Shown piece after piece: positions 18,705 to 27,276 of a stretch of 64,000 nucleotides of DNA; position 1 is the stretch's first letter; each line of letters opens with the position of its first letter. Below the pieces are notes generated by a model. The model was not told where the DNA came from. It was given only the letters and a program-made list of their open reading frames with translations, and searched no databases. The position numbers and the translations under genes were made by a program. The stretch is from NCBI RefSeq assembly GCF_000430745.1, contig NZ_AUMP01000003.1:281503-345502 (forward strand). Direction: 5' to 3'. The stretch is from Fictibacillus gelatini DSM 15865 (GTDB lineage Bacteria; Bacillota; Bacilli; Bacillales; Fictibacillaceae).

Positions 18705-20156
18705 ATGAGCATTACATTTCAATCCATGTACGAAGAAATCATGGAAAATATATCAAATGAAAATGTAGATTCACCGCTGCGCAAAAAGATTTCAGAGAAA
18801 CTCAAGCAAACGAACCATAAGTTGATCATATTAGACGATGATCCAACCGGTGTGCAAACGGTTCATGATGTAGATGTCATTACAAGCTGGGAAAAAGAAT
18901 GGCTCAGGGAAGGGCTTTCAGACGATAAAAATGTTCTTTACATTTTAACGAATACAAGAAGCTATACTCCTGAAGTGACAAAACAAATCAATCAAGAAAT
19001 CATCTGTAATTTAATCGATGTGACGGGTGAACTGGGTGTTGACTTTTCCGTTATTAGCAGAAGCGACTCAACATTAAGGGGCCATTACCCGTTAGAAATT
19101 TCCGTTATTGAAGAAGTATTAGCTGAAAGATCAGGGTGGGAAATCGCGGGACATCTTATCATCCCGGCTTTTTTTGAAGGGAAGCGATATACGTTCGATG
19201 ATACTCACTATATTGTCGATGGAAAAATGCTCGTACCAGTTCATGAAACCGAATTTGCGAATGACTCCGTTTTTGGATTTTCCACAGCCCATCTCCCTAA
19301 ATGGGTGGCGGAAAAAACAGAAGGGAAAAAAGCTGCTGACGACGTTTTGACGATTTCAATCACTGACATCAGGCAAGGCGGTGTCGATAAAGTGTTAGAA
19401 CGATTGCTTTCTGCAGAAAAAAACGCTCCAATCGTTGTCAATGCAGCCAACTACAATGATTTAGATATCGTTTCTTTTGCCGTATTAAAAGCGATTGACA
19501 AAGGTAAGCGATTTTTATTTCGGACGGCAGCATCATTTGTCAAATCAATCGGTGGAATCGGGCAAAAGCCATATTTAGACGCAGGTGAAATGATTGCAAA
19601 GACTAGTGATCACAGATACGGGGGATTGCTCGTTGTCGGTTCGCATACAAAGAAAACGACAGATCAATTTACGGATTTAATTAAAGAAATTCATGTCCGG
19701 CCGATTGAAATTAAAGTTGAACATATCCTGGATTCCACTAAGAAAAACGATGAGCTTGCACGAGTTTGCAATCTGTTAGAAGAATCGATACTGGCTGGAG
19801 AAGATACGGTCATTTATACAAGCCGTAAAGTCATAAAGGCTAAAAGCAAGGAAGAAAATTTAAAGTACAGCCAGACGATTTCCGCCACGCTCGTCGAAGT
19901 CGTCCGCTCATTAAAAGTAACGCCAAATTTCATTATGGCAAAAGGTGGAATCACGTCAAGCGATGTTGCGACACAAGGATTGGAAATTAAAAAGGCCAGG
20001 ATTTTGGGCCAGGCGGCTGCAGGAGTACCTGTACTCTTAACCGGTGAAGAAGCGAGGTTAAAACATGTCCCGTACATTGTCTTTCCCGGAAATGTCGGGG
20101 ATGAAAATACGATCACATCGATTATTAGAAAAATACATCAGTTGAAGGGGAGATAA
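18705..20156 (+). CDS. DUF1537-family four-carbon acid sugar kinase
   Basis: A 483-residue member of the family formerly called DUF1537. The N-terminal substrate domain has LIILDDDPTGVQTVHDVDV and the serine-rich loop SRSDSTLRGHYPLE. The C-terminal nucleotide-binding domain has GGLLVVGSHTKKT and a Gly-rich end. Characterised members phosphorylate 3-oxo-tetronate, D-threonate or D-erythronate. The exact substrate cannot be read from sequence. Its neighbours are a split transketolase upstream and a TPP-dependent synthase 3 nt downstream, an arrangement unlike the standard otn operons. The start ATG follows AAGGGGG. Confidence 0.88.
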   Translation: MSITFQSMYEEIMENISNENVDSPLRKKISEKLKQTNHKLIILDDDPTGVQTVHDVDVITSWEKEWLREGLSDDKNVLYILTNTRSYTPEVTKQINQEIICNLIDVTGELGVDFSVISRSDSTLRGHYPLEISVIEEVLAERSGWEIAGHLIIPAFFEGKRYTFDDTHYIVDGKMLVPVHETEFANDSVFGFSTAHLPKWVAEKTEGKKAADDVLTISITDIRQGGVDKVLERLLSAEKNAPIVVNAANYNDLDIVSFAVLKAIDKGKRFLFRTAASFVKSIGGIGQKPYLDAGEMIAKTSDHRYGGLLVVGSHTKKTTDQFTDLIKEIHVRPIEIKVEHILDSTKKNDELARVCNLLEESILAGEDTVIYTSRKVIKAKSKEENLKYSQTISATLVEVVRSLKVTPNFIMAKGGITSSDVATQGLEIKKARILGQAAAGVPVLLTGEEARLKHVPYIVFPGNVGDENTITSIIRKIHQLKGR

Positions 20157-20159
20157 AGA

Positions 20160-21893
20160 GTGGCAAAACAAAAGATGACCGCAGCAGAAGCAATTGTGTT
20201 CTATCTTGAAAAAAGAGGGGTTAAACAAATTTACGGAGTGCCGGGAGCCGCAATTTTACCTGTTTATGATGCAATCCGTGAAAAAAGCAAGATTCAATCG
20301 TATGTCGTTCGCCATGAACAAACCGGTGCATTTATGGCAGATGGTTATTCCAGGGCAACCGGGGAAGTTGGGGTATGTGCGGCGACTTCTGGTCCTGGGG
20401 GAACGAACTTCTTGACTGGGCTTTACGGTGCATGGATGGATTCCGTACCGATGATCGCTTTAACCGGCCAACAAAAATCAACGCTTATTGGAACGATGCA
20501 ATTCCAGGAAGCTCCTATCGTTGAAATGGCAAAACCGGTAACGAAAGCCGCCTACCAGCTAACTGATGGAGCAAAAGCTGCTGAACTTATCCATGAAGCA
20601 TGGGAAACAGCAACGAAAGGAAGAAAAGGTCCAGTTTTAATCGATCTTCCTTTAGACCAGCAAAAAGTCGAAATTGAGGTAGATTTAGATGAATTGATTG
20701 CGTCTAGCGAGCCAGAACAATTGCCTCAAGCAACAGATGAAGATATCGAAAAAGCGCTCGAGTTTTTAAAAGATTCAAAAAAACCGGTTCTCGTCTCCGG
20801 TGGTGGTGTAATTCTTTCAAATTCTACAAAAGAATTGAAAGAATTGGCTGAAACCTTGCAAATTCCTGTTGTAACTACTTGCATGGGGATCGATACATTC
20901 CCTAACGACCATCCGCTTTTTGCCGGACGTATGGGAACAATGCTTGATACACCATATGGAAACAAAACGATCCTGGAGTCTGACTTAATCATTAACCTTG
21001 GCGGACGTTTCGCAGACAGAAGTACCGGCGATGTGAAAATCTTTAAACGTGACGCAAAAATCATTCACGTAAATATCGATAACAAAGAAATCGGCAAAGT
21101 CGTACCGACAGAACTTGGTGTCGTATCTGATGTTAAGACATTTATGGTGAAATTAACAGAAAGCTATAAAAAGCTTGGAGCTGATGTGGCGGCTACAGCG
21201 GAAGCCACGGCAAAAATTGACCTTACAGAAGAAAGAAAGAAGCACGCGCGGAAAACAGATTTCGAAGATCTGCCAATCAAACCGCAACGTGCCTTAAAAG
21301 AATTGAGAGAATTTTTAGATAGAGATGCTATTGTAACACATGATTGTGGAATTAGTCAAATCTGGTCAAACCAATTATTTGAAACGTATGAACCTCGAAC
21401 ATTCTTAATTACCGGCGGTGCTGGAACGATGGGATGGGGATTAGGTGCAGCAATGGCGTCGAAGCTAGCCTTCCCTGAGCGCCAATGTGTCAACATTCTC
21501 GGTGATGGTTCGTTAGGAATGTCGTTGCAAGATCTTGCGACTGCTGCAAAGCACAATATCCCGATCATCGTGTTCTGTATGAATAACTCACTCTTAGGCT
21601 TGATTCGCCAGCAGCAAAACTGGTTCTATGGCGAGCGCGCCATTGATACAGACCTTATTTATAAAAACGAACTTTGTGACAATGAAGAACGCGGCATTGA
21701 CTTTGTCAAAACGGCTGAAGGAATGGGTGTGCGCGGGGAGCTTGTAACCCATTACAACCAAATTAAGCCGGCGTTAAAACGTGCTGTTGACAGCGGCAAA
21801 CCGTATTTAATTGAAGTTGTTGTCGATCCGGCTGCCGTTTGTGGATTCTCTAACAACGGTACATTAACAGGATTCGATTATTCCCAAAACTAA
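20160..21893 (+). CDS. TPP-dependent carboligase (acetolactate synthase / glyoxylate carboligase-like)
   Basis: A 577-residue ThDP enzyme of the acetohydroxyacid synthase group: N-terminal pyrimidine domain, central domain, and C-terminal ThDP domain with GDGSLGMSLQDLATAAKHN ending NN. Context suggests glyoxylate carboligase. However, residue 53 in VVRHEQTGAF is the canonical catalytic glutamate, whereas E. coli Gcl is known for valine there. It may therefore be an ALS-type enzyme acting on another 2-oxoacid, or an unusual carboligase. GTG start with AAGGGGAGA upstream, 3 nt after the kinase gene. Confidence 0.85.
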   Translation: MAKQKMTAAEAIVFYLEKRGVKQIYGVPGAAILPVYDAIREKSKIQSYVVRHEQTGAFMADGYSRATGEVGVCAATSGPGGTNFLTGLYGAWMDSVPMIALTGQQKSTLIGTMQFQEAPIVEMAKPVTKAAYQLTDGAKAAELIHEAWETATKGRKGPVLIDLPLDQQKVEIEVDLDELIASSEPEQLPQATDEDIEKALEFLKDSKKPVLVSGGGVILSNSTKELKELAETLQIPVVTTCMGIDTFPNDHPLFAGRMGTMLDTPYGNKTILESDLIINLGGRFADRSTGDVKIFKRDAKIIHVNIDNKEIGKVVPTELGVVSDVKTFMVKLTESYKKLGADVAATAEATAKIDLTEERKKHARKTDFEDLPIKPQRALKELREFLDRDAIVTHDCGISQIWSNQLFETYEPRTFLITGGAGTMGWGLGAAMASKLAFPERQCVNILGDGSLGMSLQDLATAAKHNIPIIVFCMNNSLLGLIRQQQNWFYGERAIDTDLIYKNELCDNEERGIDFVKTAEGMGVRGELVTHYNQIKPALKRAVDSGKPYLIEVVVDPAAVCGFSNNGTLTGFDYSQN

Positions 21894-22001
21894 TCAAGTA
21901 AAGCAGGTCATGGCGAACCGCGTCATGCCTGCCCCCTCTTCAACATTAAATGGACATTCTGAACGATGAAAAGGAGGCGAACCGGATTTATCCGGAAAAC
22001 T

Positions 22002-22931
22002 ATGACAGATCTTCATAAGTATATGCAAGTAGGAATTGTACATTTTATGGCTTATCCAGCGGCAAGTTCAGGCGAAGGCGCAATCGCCGAGTCGGTAAAG
22101 AAAATCGTAACGGATGACTTCTTTTCTGCGATCGAAATTACGAGAGTAAATGATCCAAAAGAACGCCAGGAAGTTAAAAACATAGTAGAATCTGGCCGGA
22201 TGACGGTCGGCTTTGGAGCCCAACCGATTTTGCTCGGCAATAAAGGGAATTTAAACTCATTTAATCCCGAAGAACGCCAGGCTGCGATCAACCTCGTAAA
22301 AGGCGCGATCGATCAGGCGTATGAAGTGAATGCCGGTAAACTGGGCTTTTTAAGCGGGCCAAAACCGGAAAAAGATGAGGACCAGGCCCTCCAGCTTCTG
22401 GCGGACTCTATTAAAGAGCTATGTCAATATGCGAAAAGTAAAGGAGATCTCGTCCTCTCATTAGAAACATTTGATGACGAAACGGATAAAAAATGTTTGA
22501 TCGGTTCTAATCGATTAGCGGTTGAAGTTGCAAAGGAAGTGCGAAAAGTCGATCCAACATTCGGATTAATGCTTGATTTAAGCCACCTGCCAATGCAAAG
22601 AGAAACATCAAAAGACGCCTTAACGGTAGCACGAGACTACATTAATCATGCCCACATTGGAAACTGCTACATTAAAGATCCGAAAGATCCCGCTTACGGC
22701 GACCAGCATCCAAGATTTGGCTATCCTGGAAGCGAAAACGATGTTGAAGAATTGGCCGAATACTTAAGAGTGTTACTTGACATCGGCTATATCGGTGAAG
22801 GCATTCAAAATGTTGTCGCATTTGAAGTCAAGCCTGTTGGCAATGAATGCTCTGATGTCGTTATTGCCCAATCAAAACGTACACTTATTGAAGCATGGAA
22901 TCGCGTTAAGATCGCAACTCCCCAACTTTAA
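22002..22931 (+). CDS. TIM-barrel sugar isomerase/epimerase (AP endonuclease 2 superfamily)
   Basis: A protein of about 309 residues with the metal-binding acids of xylose-isomerase-like barrels: LSLETFDDE (~residue 150), LMLDLSHLPM, HAHIGNCYI and VAFEVKP. Relatives include hydroxypyruvate isomerase and 2-oxo-tetronate isomerase (OtnI), but those are about 258 residues, so this is a longer and separate group. It lies 70-110 nt after the TPP enzyme and ends the operon. The start is uncertain: the ATG at 22002 gives an N-terminus resembling homologues but has only a weak ribosome binding site. AAGGAGG lies upstream at 21970, and an ATG at 21966 is in frame. Confidence 0.8.
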   Translation: MTDLHKYMQVGIVHFMAYPAASSGEGAIAESVKKIVTDDFFSAIEITRVNDPKERQEVKNIVESGRMTVGFGAQPILLGNKGNLNSFNPEERQAAINLVKGAIDQAYEVNAGKLGFLSGPKPEKDEDQALQLLADSIKELCQYAKSKGDLVLSLETFDDETDKKCLIGSNRLAVEVAKEVRKVDPTFGLMLDLSHLPMQRETSKDALTVARDYINHAHIGNCYIKDPKDPAYGDQHPRFGYPGSENDVEELAEYLRVLLDIGYIGEGIQNVVAFEVKPVGNECSDVVIAQSKRTLIEAWNRVKIATPQL

Positions 22932-22944
22932 ATTCTAGTAAAAG

Positions 22945-22972
22945 TTCCTTGTCCACTTTTGTGGGCAAGGAA
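22945..22972 (+). terminator. Hairpin ending the transketolase-isomerase operon
   Basis: TTCCTTGTCCAC / GTGGGCAAGGAA stem with a TTTT loop. The following T tract is poor, so it may be a weak terminator or a processing stem. Confidence 0.55.
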
Positions 22973-23102
22973 TCAATCGATAAAATTCTTTTATCTTTTA
23001 ACCATTTTTGTTAAATTAGAAATATTCATGCTAGGTGTCATTCTCTATACATAGTACTGTTCGAATTACCATTTTAATTGAAAACGTTTTATTCTTATTT
23101 GA

Positions 23103-23129
23103 AAAATAGTTTTTAGTTAAAACTATTTT
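23103..23129 (+). promoter_or_regulatory. Palindromic candidate operator upstream of allC
   Basis: A perfect 11-bp inverted repeat (AAAATAGTTTT, 5-nt centre TAGTT, then its complement) lies 29 nt upstream of the GTG start of allantoate amidohydrolase. No T run follows it and no gene ends here, so an operator is more likely than a terminator. Which protein binds it is unknown; the PucR-type regulators nearby are candidates. Confidence 0.45.
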
Positions 23130-23158
23130 CGCTACTAGATTGAAGGGGGAAGAAGAAC

Positions 23159-24424
23159 GTGAAGAAACTAACAGAAAAAGTAAATGGCGCGAGAATAGCG
23201 GAAAGAATCGATCAATTGTCGCGTTGTTCCGAGCCTGCGATCGGAGTCACAAGATTATCATTTACGAAAGAATTTCAATGTGCGCAAAATATGGTTGAAC
23301 AATGGATGCTTGAAGCCGGGATGACGGTGCGAAAAGACAGCCTTAATAATCTTATTGGCCGGTATGAGGGCAGCAATCCGAATGCTCCTGTTTTAATGAT
23401 TGGCTCACATTTAGATACGGTTATTGAAGGCGGAAAGTTCGATGGAATGCTCGGCATTGTGACGGGAATTGAAATAGTGGCCGTTCTATTTGAAACAGGA
23501 ATCATCCTTGAAAATCCGATTGAAGTCATTGCATTTTGCGATGAAGAGGGAGTGAGGTTCCATTCTACTTTTCTCGGCAGTAAAGCGATCGCCGGAACGC
23601 TAAAACGAGAAGAGTTAGAGGTAAAGGACGATGAAGGCATAACACTCGCCAATGCCATTAAAGAACTCGGGTTGGATCCACTAAACTATAAAGAAGCAGC
23701 AAGAGTTCCTGAAGAAGTGCTCGCTTACATTGAACTTCATATTGAGCAGGGGCCTGTGCTGCAAGCAGAAGAAATTCCATGTGGAGTCGTAACAGGCATT
23801 GCGGGTGCATCTAGATATTCATTTACTATCGAAGGTTTTGCTGGCCACGCTGGCACAGTCCCTCATACACTACGTAAAGATGCTTTAGCGGGTAGCGCTG
23901 AATTGGTATTGGAAATTGAACGTTTAGCTAAAGAAAATGCTCCGATTGTAGCGACCGTAGGAAAATTATCTGTGAAACCTGGAAGTAGCAATGTTATAGC
24001 GGGAGAAGTTGCCGGAACGATTGACATTCGCGATACGGATGAAAGACGTAAAAGGAAGGTGCTTGAGGCCATTTTTCAAAGTGGCGAAGAAATTGCAAGC
24101 CACCGCGGGCTTAAAATTCATTTTGAAAAAGTTATGGAAGTCAGTCCGGTCCTTTGTTCTGAAGAACTCATCCCGATTATTGAATCATCGATTCGTGAAA
24201 ATGGGATGGATCCAGTCCGTCTTATTAGTGGAGCGGGCCATGATGCGATGGCAATGGCTGATTTAACGAAAGTTGGCATGATTTTTGTCCGTTGTCGGGA
24301 CGGGATTAGTCATCATCCAGATGAACATGCTAGCCTAGAAGATATGGAAATCGGCGCAAGAGTTCTGTTGGATACTGTTCTTCAAGTCATCCATAGTAAG
24401 GTAGCGGCTAAAACCGAGGTTTAA
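23159..24424 (+). CDS. allC: Allantoate amidohydrolase (M20 family, AllC/PucF type)
   Basis: A 421-residue dimetal amidohydrolase. Metal ligands are visible in GSHLDTVIEGGKFDG, the EE pair of FCDEEGVRF, ELHIEQGP and the C-terminal SHHPDEHA. The dimerisation domain includes GFAGHAGTVPHTLRKDA. This family hydrolyses allantoate to ureidoglycine, CO2 and ammonia (AllC/PucF) or N-carbamoyl amino acids. Allantoinase at 39.6 kb, uricase at 32.2 kb and the PucR-type regulator just downstream support the allantoate role. GTG start after GAAGGGGGAAG. Confidence 0.88.
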   Translation: MKKLTEKVNGARIAERIDQLSRCSEPAIGVTRLSFTKEFQCAQNMVEQWMLEAGMTVRKDSLNNLIGRYEGSNPNAPVLMIGSHLDTVIEGGKFDGMLGIVTGIEIVAVLFETGIILENPIEVIAFCDEEGVRFHSTFLGSKAIAGTLKREELEVKDDEGITLANAIKELGLDPLNYKEAARVPEEVLAYIELHIEQGPVLQAEEIPCGVVTGIAGASRYSFTIEGFAGHAGTVPHTLRKDALAGSAELVLEIERLAKENAPIVATVGKLSVKPGSSNVIAGEVAGTIDIRDTDERRKRKVLEAIFQSGEEIASHRGLKIHFEKVMEVSPVLCSEELIPIIESSIRENGMDPVRLISGAGHDAMAMADLTKVGMIFVRCRDGISHHPDEHASLEDMEIGARVLLDTVLQVIHSKVAAKTEV

Positions 24425-24524
24425 GGAAAAAAGGAAAAGTTCCGCTTATAATTGACTGATTATTAGGGATTTTTATTCTTGAGCATGAAAGATTCGGGAT
24501 AGAGAATTTTTGGGAGGTCTTACC

Positions 24525-25772
24525 ATGAAATTCACCGTAGAAAAAGCTTTAAAGATTCAATCACTCAAACAATGCAAAGTTGTGGCAGGAAGCCGCGGAC
24601 TCAATCGCAGTATCCGTTCTGTCAGCATCATGGATTGTCCGGATACGTCCTGGTTAAAGAGAGGAGATTTATTATTAACTACCGGTTATGTCTTTAAGGA
24701 TGATCAAGAGGCCCAGATAAAGTTAATTAAAGATTTAGCTGAGCGAGAGTGTGCAGGTTTAGCCATTAAAGTGAAACGTTTTCTTCCATCTATTCCCGAA
24801 CCTATGCTTCAGGAAGCAAATCGTTTAGGCTTGCCGGTTTTAGAAATTCCATATGAATTGGTTCTATCAGATATGCTCATCGCATTGACGCGTGAAATTT
24901 TGGCCAGGGAAAGTCTTTATAATGAAGAAACTAGAAAAAAACATTTCTTTTCAACCCTTTTTGGGGGAGAATTTCCTACAAGCGATTCGATCCTGTCACA
25001 GGGTCAGGAATATGGTTTATTGCCTGGATGTGAGTATGGTGTTTTATATTTTTCGATTAAAGAGCAAGATAATTCTCCTTTAATAAGTGTAACAACCTTT
25101 CAGCAGGTGATTAATCGGGTATCTGCGACAGTAAACGTAAATCTACTTGGTGTCCAATTTGAGGATTTTGTTGCTATTATACAGGCCCGTAGATTAAAAG
25201 AGCCGTTTGAGAGGGTTGCGAGAAAAGCAGCTGAACGGATTTTAAGTAATTTAACTGAGCATGTTTCAAAAGAGATGATCGCCGTTGGAATTGGCACAAA
25301 AAAGACAATAGCCGGGGAAATTCACTCAAGTTTTCAGGAAGCGAAGGAGGCAATTTATTTAGGCCATCGGGTGACTTCGGGAACATGCGCAATTTATGAA
25401 TATACGGCCCTCGAACCCGAAGCCTTGCTGCAACATTTACCGGATCACGTTCTGAAACGTTATTTTACTGCAACGATGGGAACTCTTGTGAAATATGACG
25501 AACAAAACAATTCGGATCTTCTCAATACATTAGAAGTTTACTTAAATTGTGGCGCAAAGCTCGGGGAAGCCGCACGTATTCTTTATGTACACAGGAATAC
25601 CGTCAAATTCCGTATTAGCCGAATTGAAGAGCTCTTAGGGATGGACTTGAATGATGGAGAGGTTGCGTTTCGTCTTCAACTCGGACTTTGCGCAGCGAGA
25701 TTACTAGGTTTATTAACAAGAAAGACGGACCCAGGGTTAAGTTTGATTGGACAAGGATCGCAAAGGGGGTGA
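24525..25772 (+). CDS. PucR-family transcriptional regulator 1
   Basis: A 415-residue PucR-type regulator. The N-terminal purine-catabolism domain (~1-125) has LKRGDLLLTTGYVF and ECAGLAIKVKRF, the middle is GGDEF-like, and a C-terminal helix-turn-helix (~355-395) reads CGAKLGEAARILYVHRNTVKFRISRIEELLG. B. subtilis PucR controls the purine catabolism genes in response to allantoin-type intermediates. The ATG at 24525 follows GGGAGG with 8-nt spacing. It lies between allC and a purine permease on the same strand, so it may be cotranscribed with them. It is similar in layout to a second copy at 27.3-28.5 kb. Confidence 0.9.
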   Translation: MKFTVEKALKIQSLKQCKVVAGSRGLNRSIRSVSIMDCPDTSWLKRGDLLLTTGYVFKDDQEAQIKLIKDLAERECAGLAIKVKRFLPSIPEPMLQEANRLGLPVLEIPYELVLSDMLIALTREILARESLYNEETRKKHFFSTLFGGEFPTSDSILSQGQEYGLLPGCEYGVLYFSIKEQDNSPLISVTTFQQVINRVSATVNVNLLGVQFEDFVAIIQARRLKEPFERVARKAAERILSNLTEHVSKEMIAVGIGTKKTIAGEIHSSFQEAKEAIYLGHRVTSGTCAIYEYTALEPEALLQHLPDHVLKRYFTATMGTLVKYDEQNNSDLLNTLEVYLNCGAKLGEAARILYVHRNTVKFRISRIEELLGMDLNDGEVAFRLQLGLCAARLLGLLTRKTDPGLSLIGQGSQRG

Positions 25773-25901
25773 CGTAACAGGGGGTACGGCTAAAGAATTA
25801 GCTGCAAGTAAATACGTGCTAGAAAACTGCAACTAGAGCAAGATGAATCATAATGTGAGATTTTGAAAAAAAACTTTATGATGAATCAAGGAGGGGTTCC
25901 C

Positions 25902-27236
25902 TTGAAAAGTGAAAAAATCAGTGCATGGAAAATGTTTTTGCTCGGGTTTCAGCATGTATGCGTCATGTACGGCGGAGCGGTTGCTGTACCATTAATCGTC
26001 GCTTCTGCGATCGGCTTAAGCCAGCAGCAATTAGTTTATCTTATCTCGTTTGATTTGTTTACGTGCGGGGTAGCATCTTTACTTCAAGTTGCCGGGGGCA
26101 AACATATTGGAATTAAGCTGCCAGCTCTCATGGGCGTATCATTTGTTGTCGTTCAGCCAGTTATTGCGATCGGGTCGATTTACAGCATCCAGGGGGTTAT
26201 TGGTGCAGTCCTTGTTTCTGGTATTGTCGTTACAATTGCGGCCCAATTCTTTAGTAAAATTTTAAAATATTTTCCGCCTGTCATCACGGCATCCGTCGTT
26301 CTCATTATCGGAGTATCCTTAATGCCTGTTGCGATTAATAATGCTGCCGGTGGAGCGGGTTCGAAAGACTTCGGCTCGATCACCAATTTATCTTTGGCTT
26401 TGTTTACATTAGTTTTCTTTATCATTTTAAATACGCTCGCCAGAGGTTATTTGAAAGCGATTTCTATATTGGTTTCGATGATTGTCGGAACGGTTGTAGC
26501 AGCTTTTTTCGGTGTCGTTGACTTTACTCAAGTAAAAGAAGCGTCATGGTTTCACATGGTTCAACCTTTCTTTTTCGGGATGCCGACTTTCCAATGGTCA
26601 TCCATTATTACAATGACGATCGTTGCGATCATCATCATGGTTGAAAGTACGGGATCATTCTTTGCGCTTGGGGAAGTGTCGAATCGGAAATTAACTGACC
26701 ATGATATTAAAAAAGGTTTAAGGGCTGAAGGGATCGGTGCAGTGATTAGTGGCGTTTTTAACAATTTTAACCATTCGACATTTGCGCAAAACGTCGGGCT
26801 TGTTGCAATCACTGGAATAACCAATCGATTTGTCATCATGAATGCCGGTATTATACTAATCGTATTACGGTTGTTTCCGAAAGTTGCAGCAATAGCTGTG
26901 ATCATTCCGAAAGCGGTACTTGGCGGGGCAATGGTTCCAATGTTTGGGATGCTTATTTCTACTGCATTGCGGATGATGGCTAAAGTAGATTTTACAAAGC
27001 CATCCAATCAAATGATTGTAGCAGTAGGCGTTGGTCTTGCAATCGGCACACATGCGGTTGAACATGCATTTGATGAATTGCCAAAAACCGTTGGGATGTT
27101 AGTTAAAAATGGAGTTATTATCGGTACGTTCGCGGCCTTTATTTTAAACATCGTTTTAAATGGTGTAAATAAGGCAGCCTCTGAAGAACGTCCAGAAATG
27201 GATCAAACTAACCATACGCTTGAACAAACTGTATAA
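25902..27236 (+). CDS. NCS2-family purine (uric acid/xanthine) permease
   Basis: A 444-residue integral membrane protein with about 12-14 hydrophobic segments. NCS2 features include HVCVMYGGAVAVPL in TM1, GVASLLQVAGGKHIG, and the substrate-site region with ESTGSFFALGEV and the signature NHSTFAQNVGLVAITG (QNxGxxxxT). B. subtilis PucJ/PucK and PbuX are the nearest types; urate uptake is inferred from the uricase cluster. The TTG at 25902 is preferred because AGGAGGGG lies 7 nt upstream; an earlier TTG at 25863 has no such site. Confidence 0.88.
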   Translation: MKSEKISAWKMFLLGFQHVCVMYGGAVAVPLIVASAIGLSQQQLVYLISFDLFTCGVASLLQVAGGKHIGIKLPALMGVSFVVVQPVIAIGSIYSIQGVIGAVLVSGIVVTIAAQFFSKILKYFPPVITASVVLIIGVSLMPVAINNAAGGAGSKDFGSITNLSLALFTLVFFIILNTLARGYLKAISILVSMIVGTVVAAFFGVVDFTQVKEASWFHMVQPFFFGMPTFQWSSIITMTIVAIIIMVESTGSFFALGEVSNRKLTDHDIKKGLRAEGIGAVISGVFNNFNHSTFAQNVGLVAITGITNRFVIMNAGIILIVLRLFPKVAAIAVIIPKAVLGGAMVPMFGMLISTALRMMAKVDFTKPSNQMIVAVGVGLAIGTHAVEHAFDELPKTVGMLVKNGVIIGTFAAFILNIVLNGVNKAASEERPEMDQTNHTLEQTV

Positions 27237-27240
27237 CCAT

Positions 27241-27267
27241 AAAGGGTCCGGATATTCCGGACCCTTT
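27241..27267. terminator. Bidirectional terminator between permease and PucR2
   Basis: AAAGGGTCCGGA / TCCGGACCCTTT stem with a 3-nt loop between convergent genes. Confidence 0.8.
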
Positions 27268-27276
27268 ATTGCCGTT

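Noticed and set aside
20160-21893. Direct naming of the TPP enzyme as glyoxylate carboligase (gcl)
   Set aside because: The canonical Glu at residue 53 is unlike classical Gcl. Context alone is not enough, so no symbol was given.
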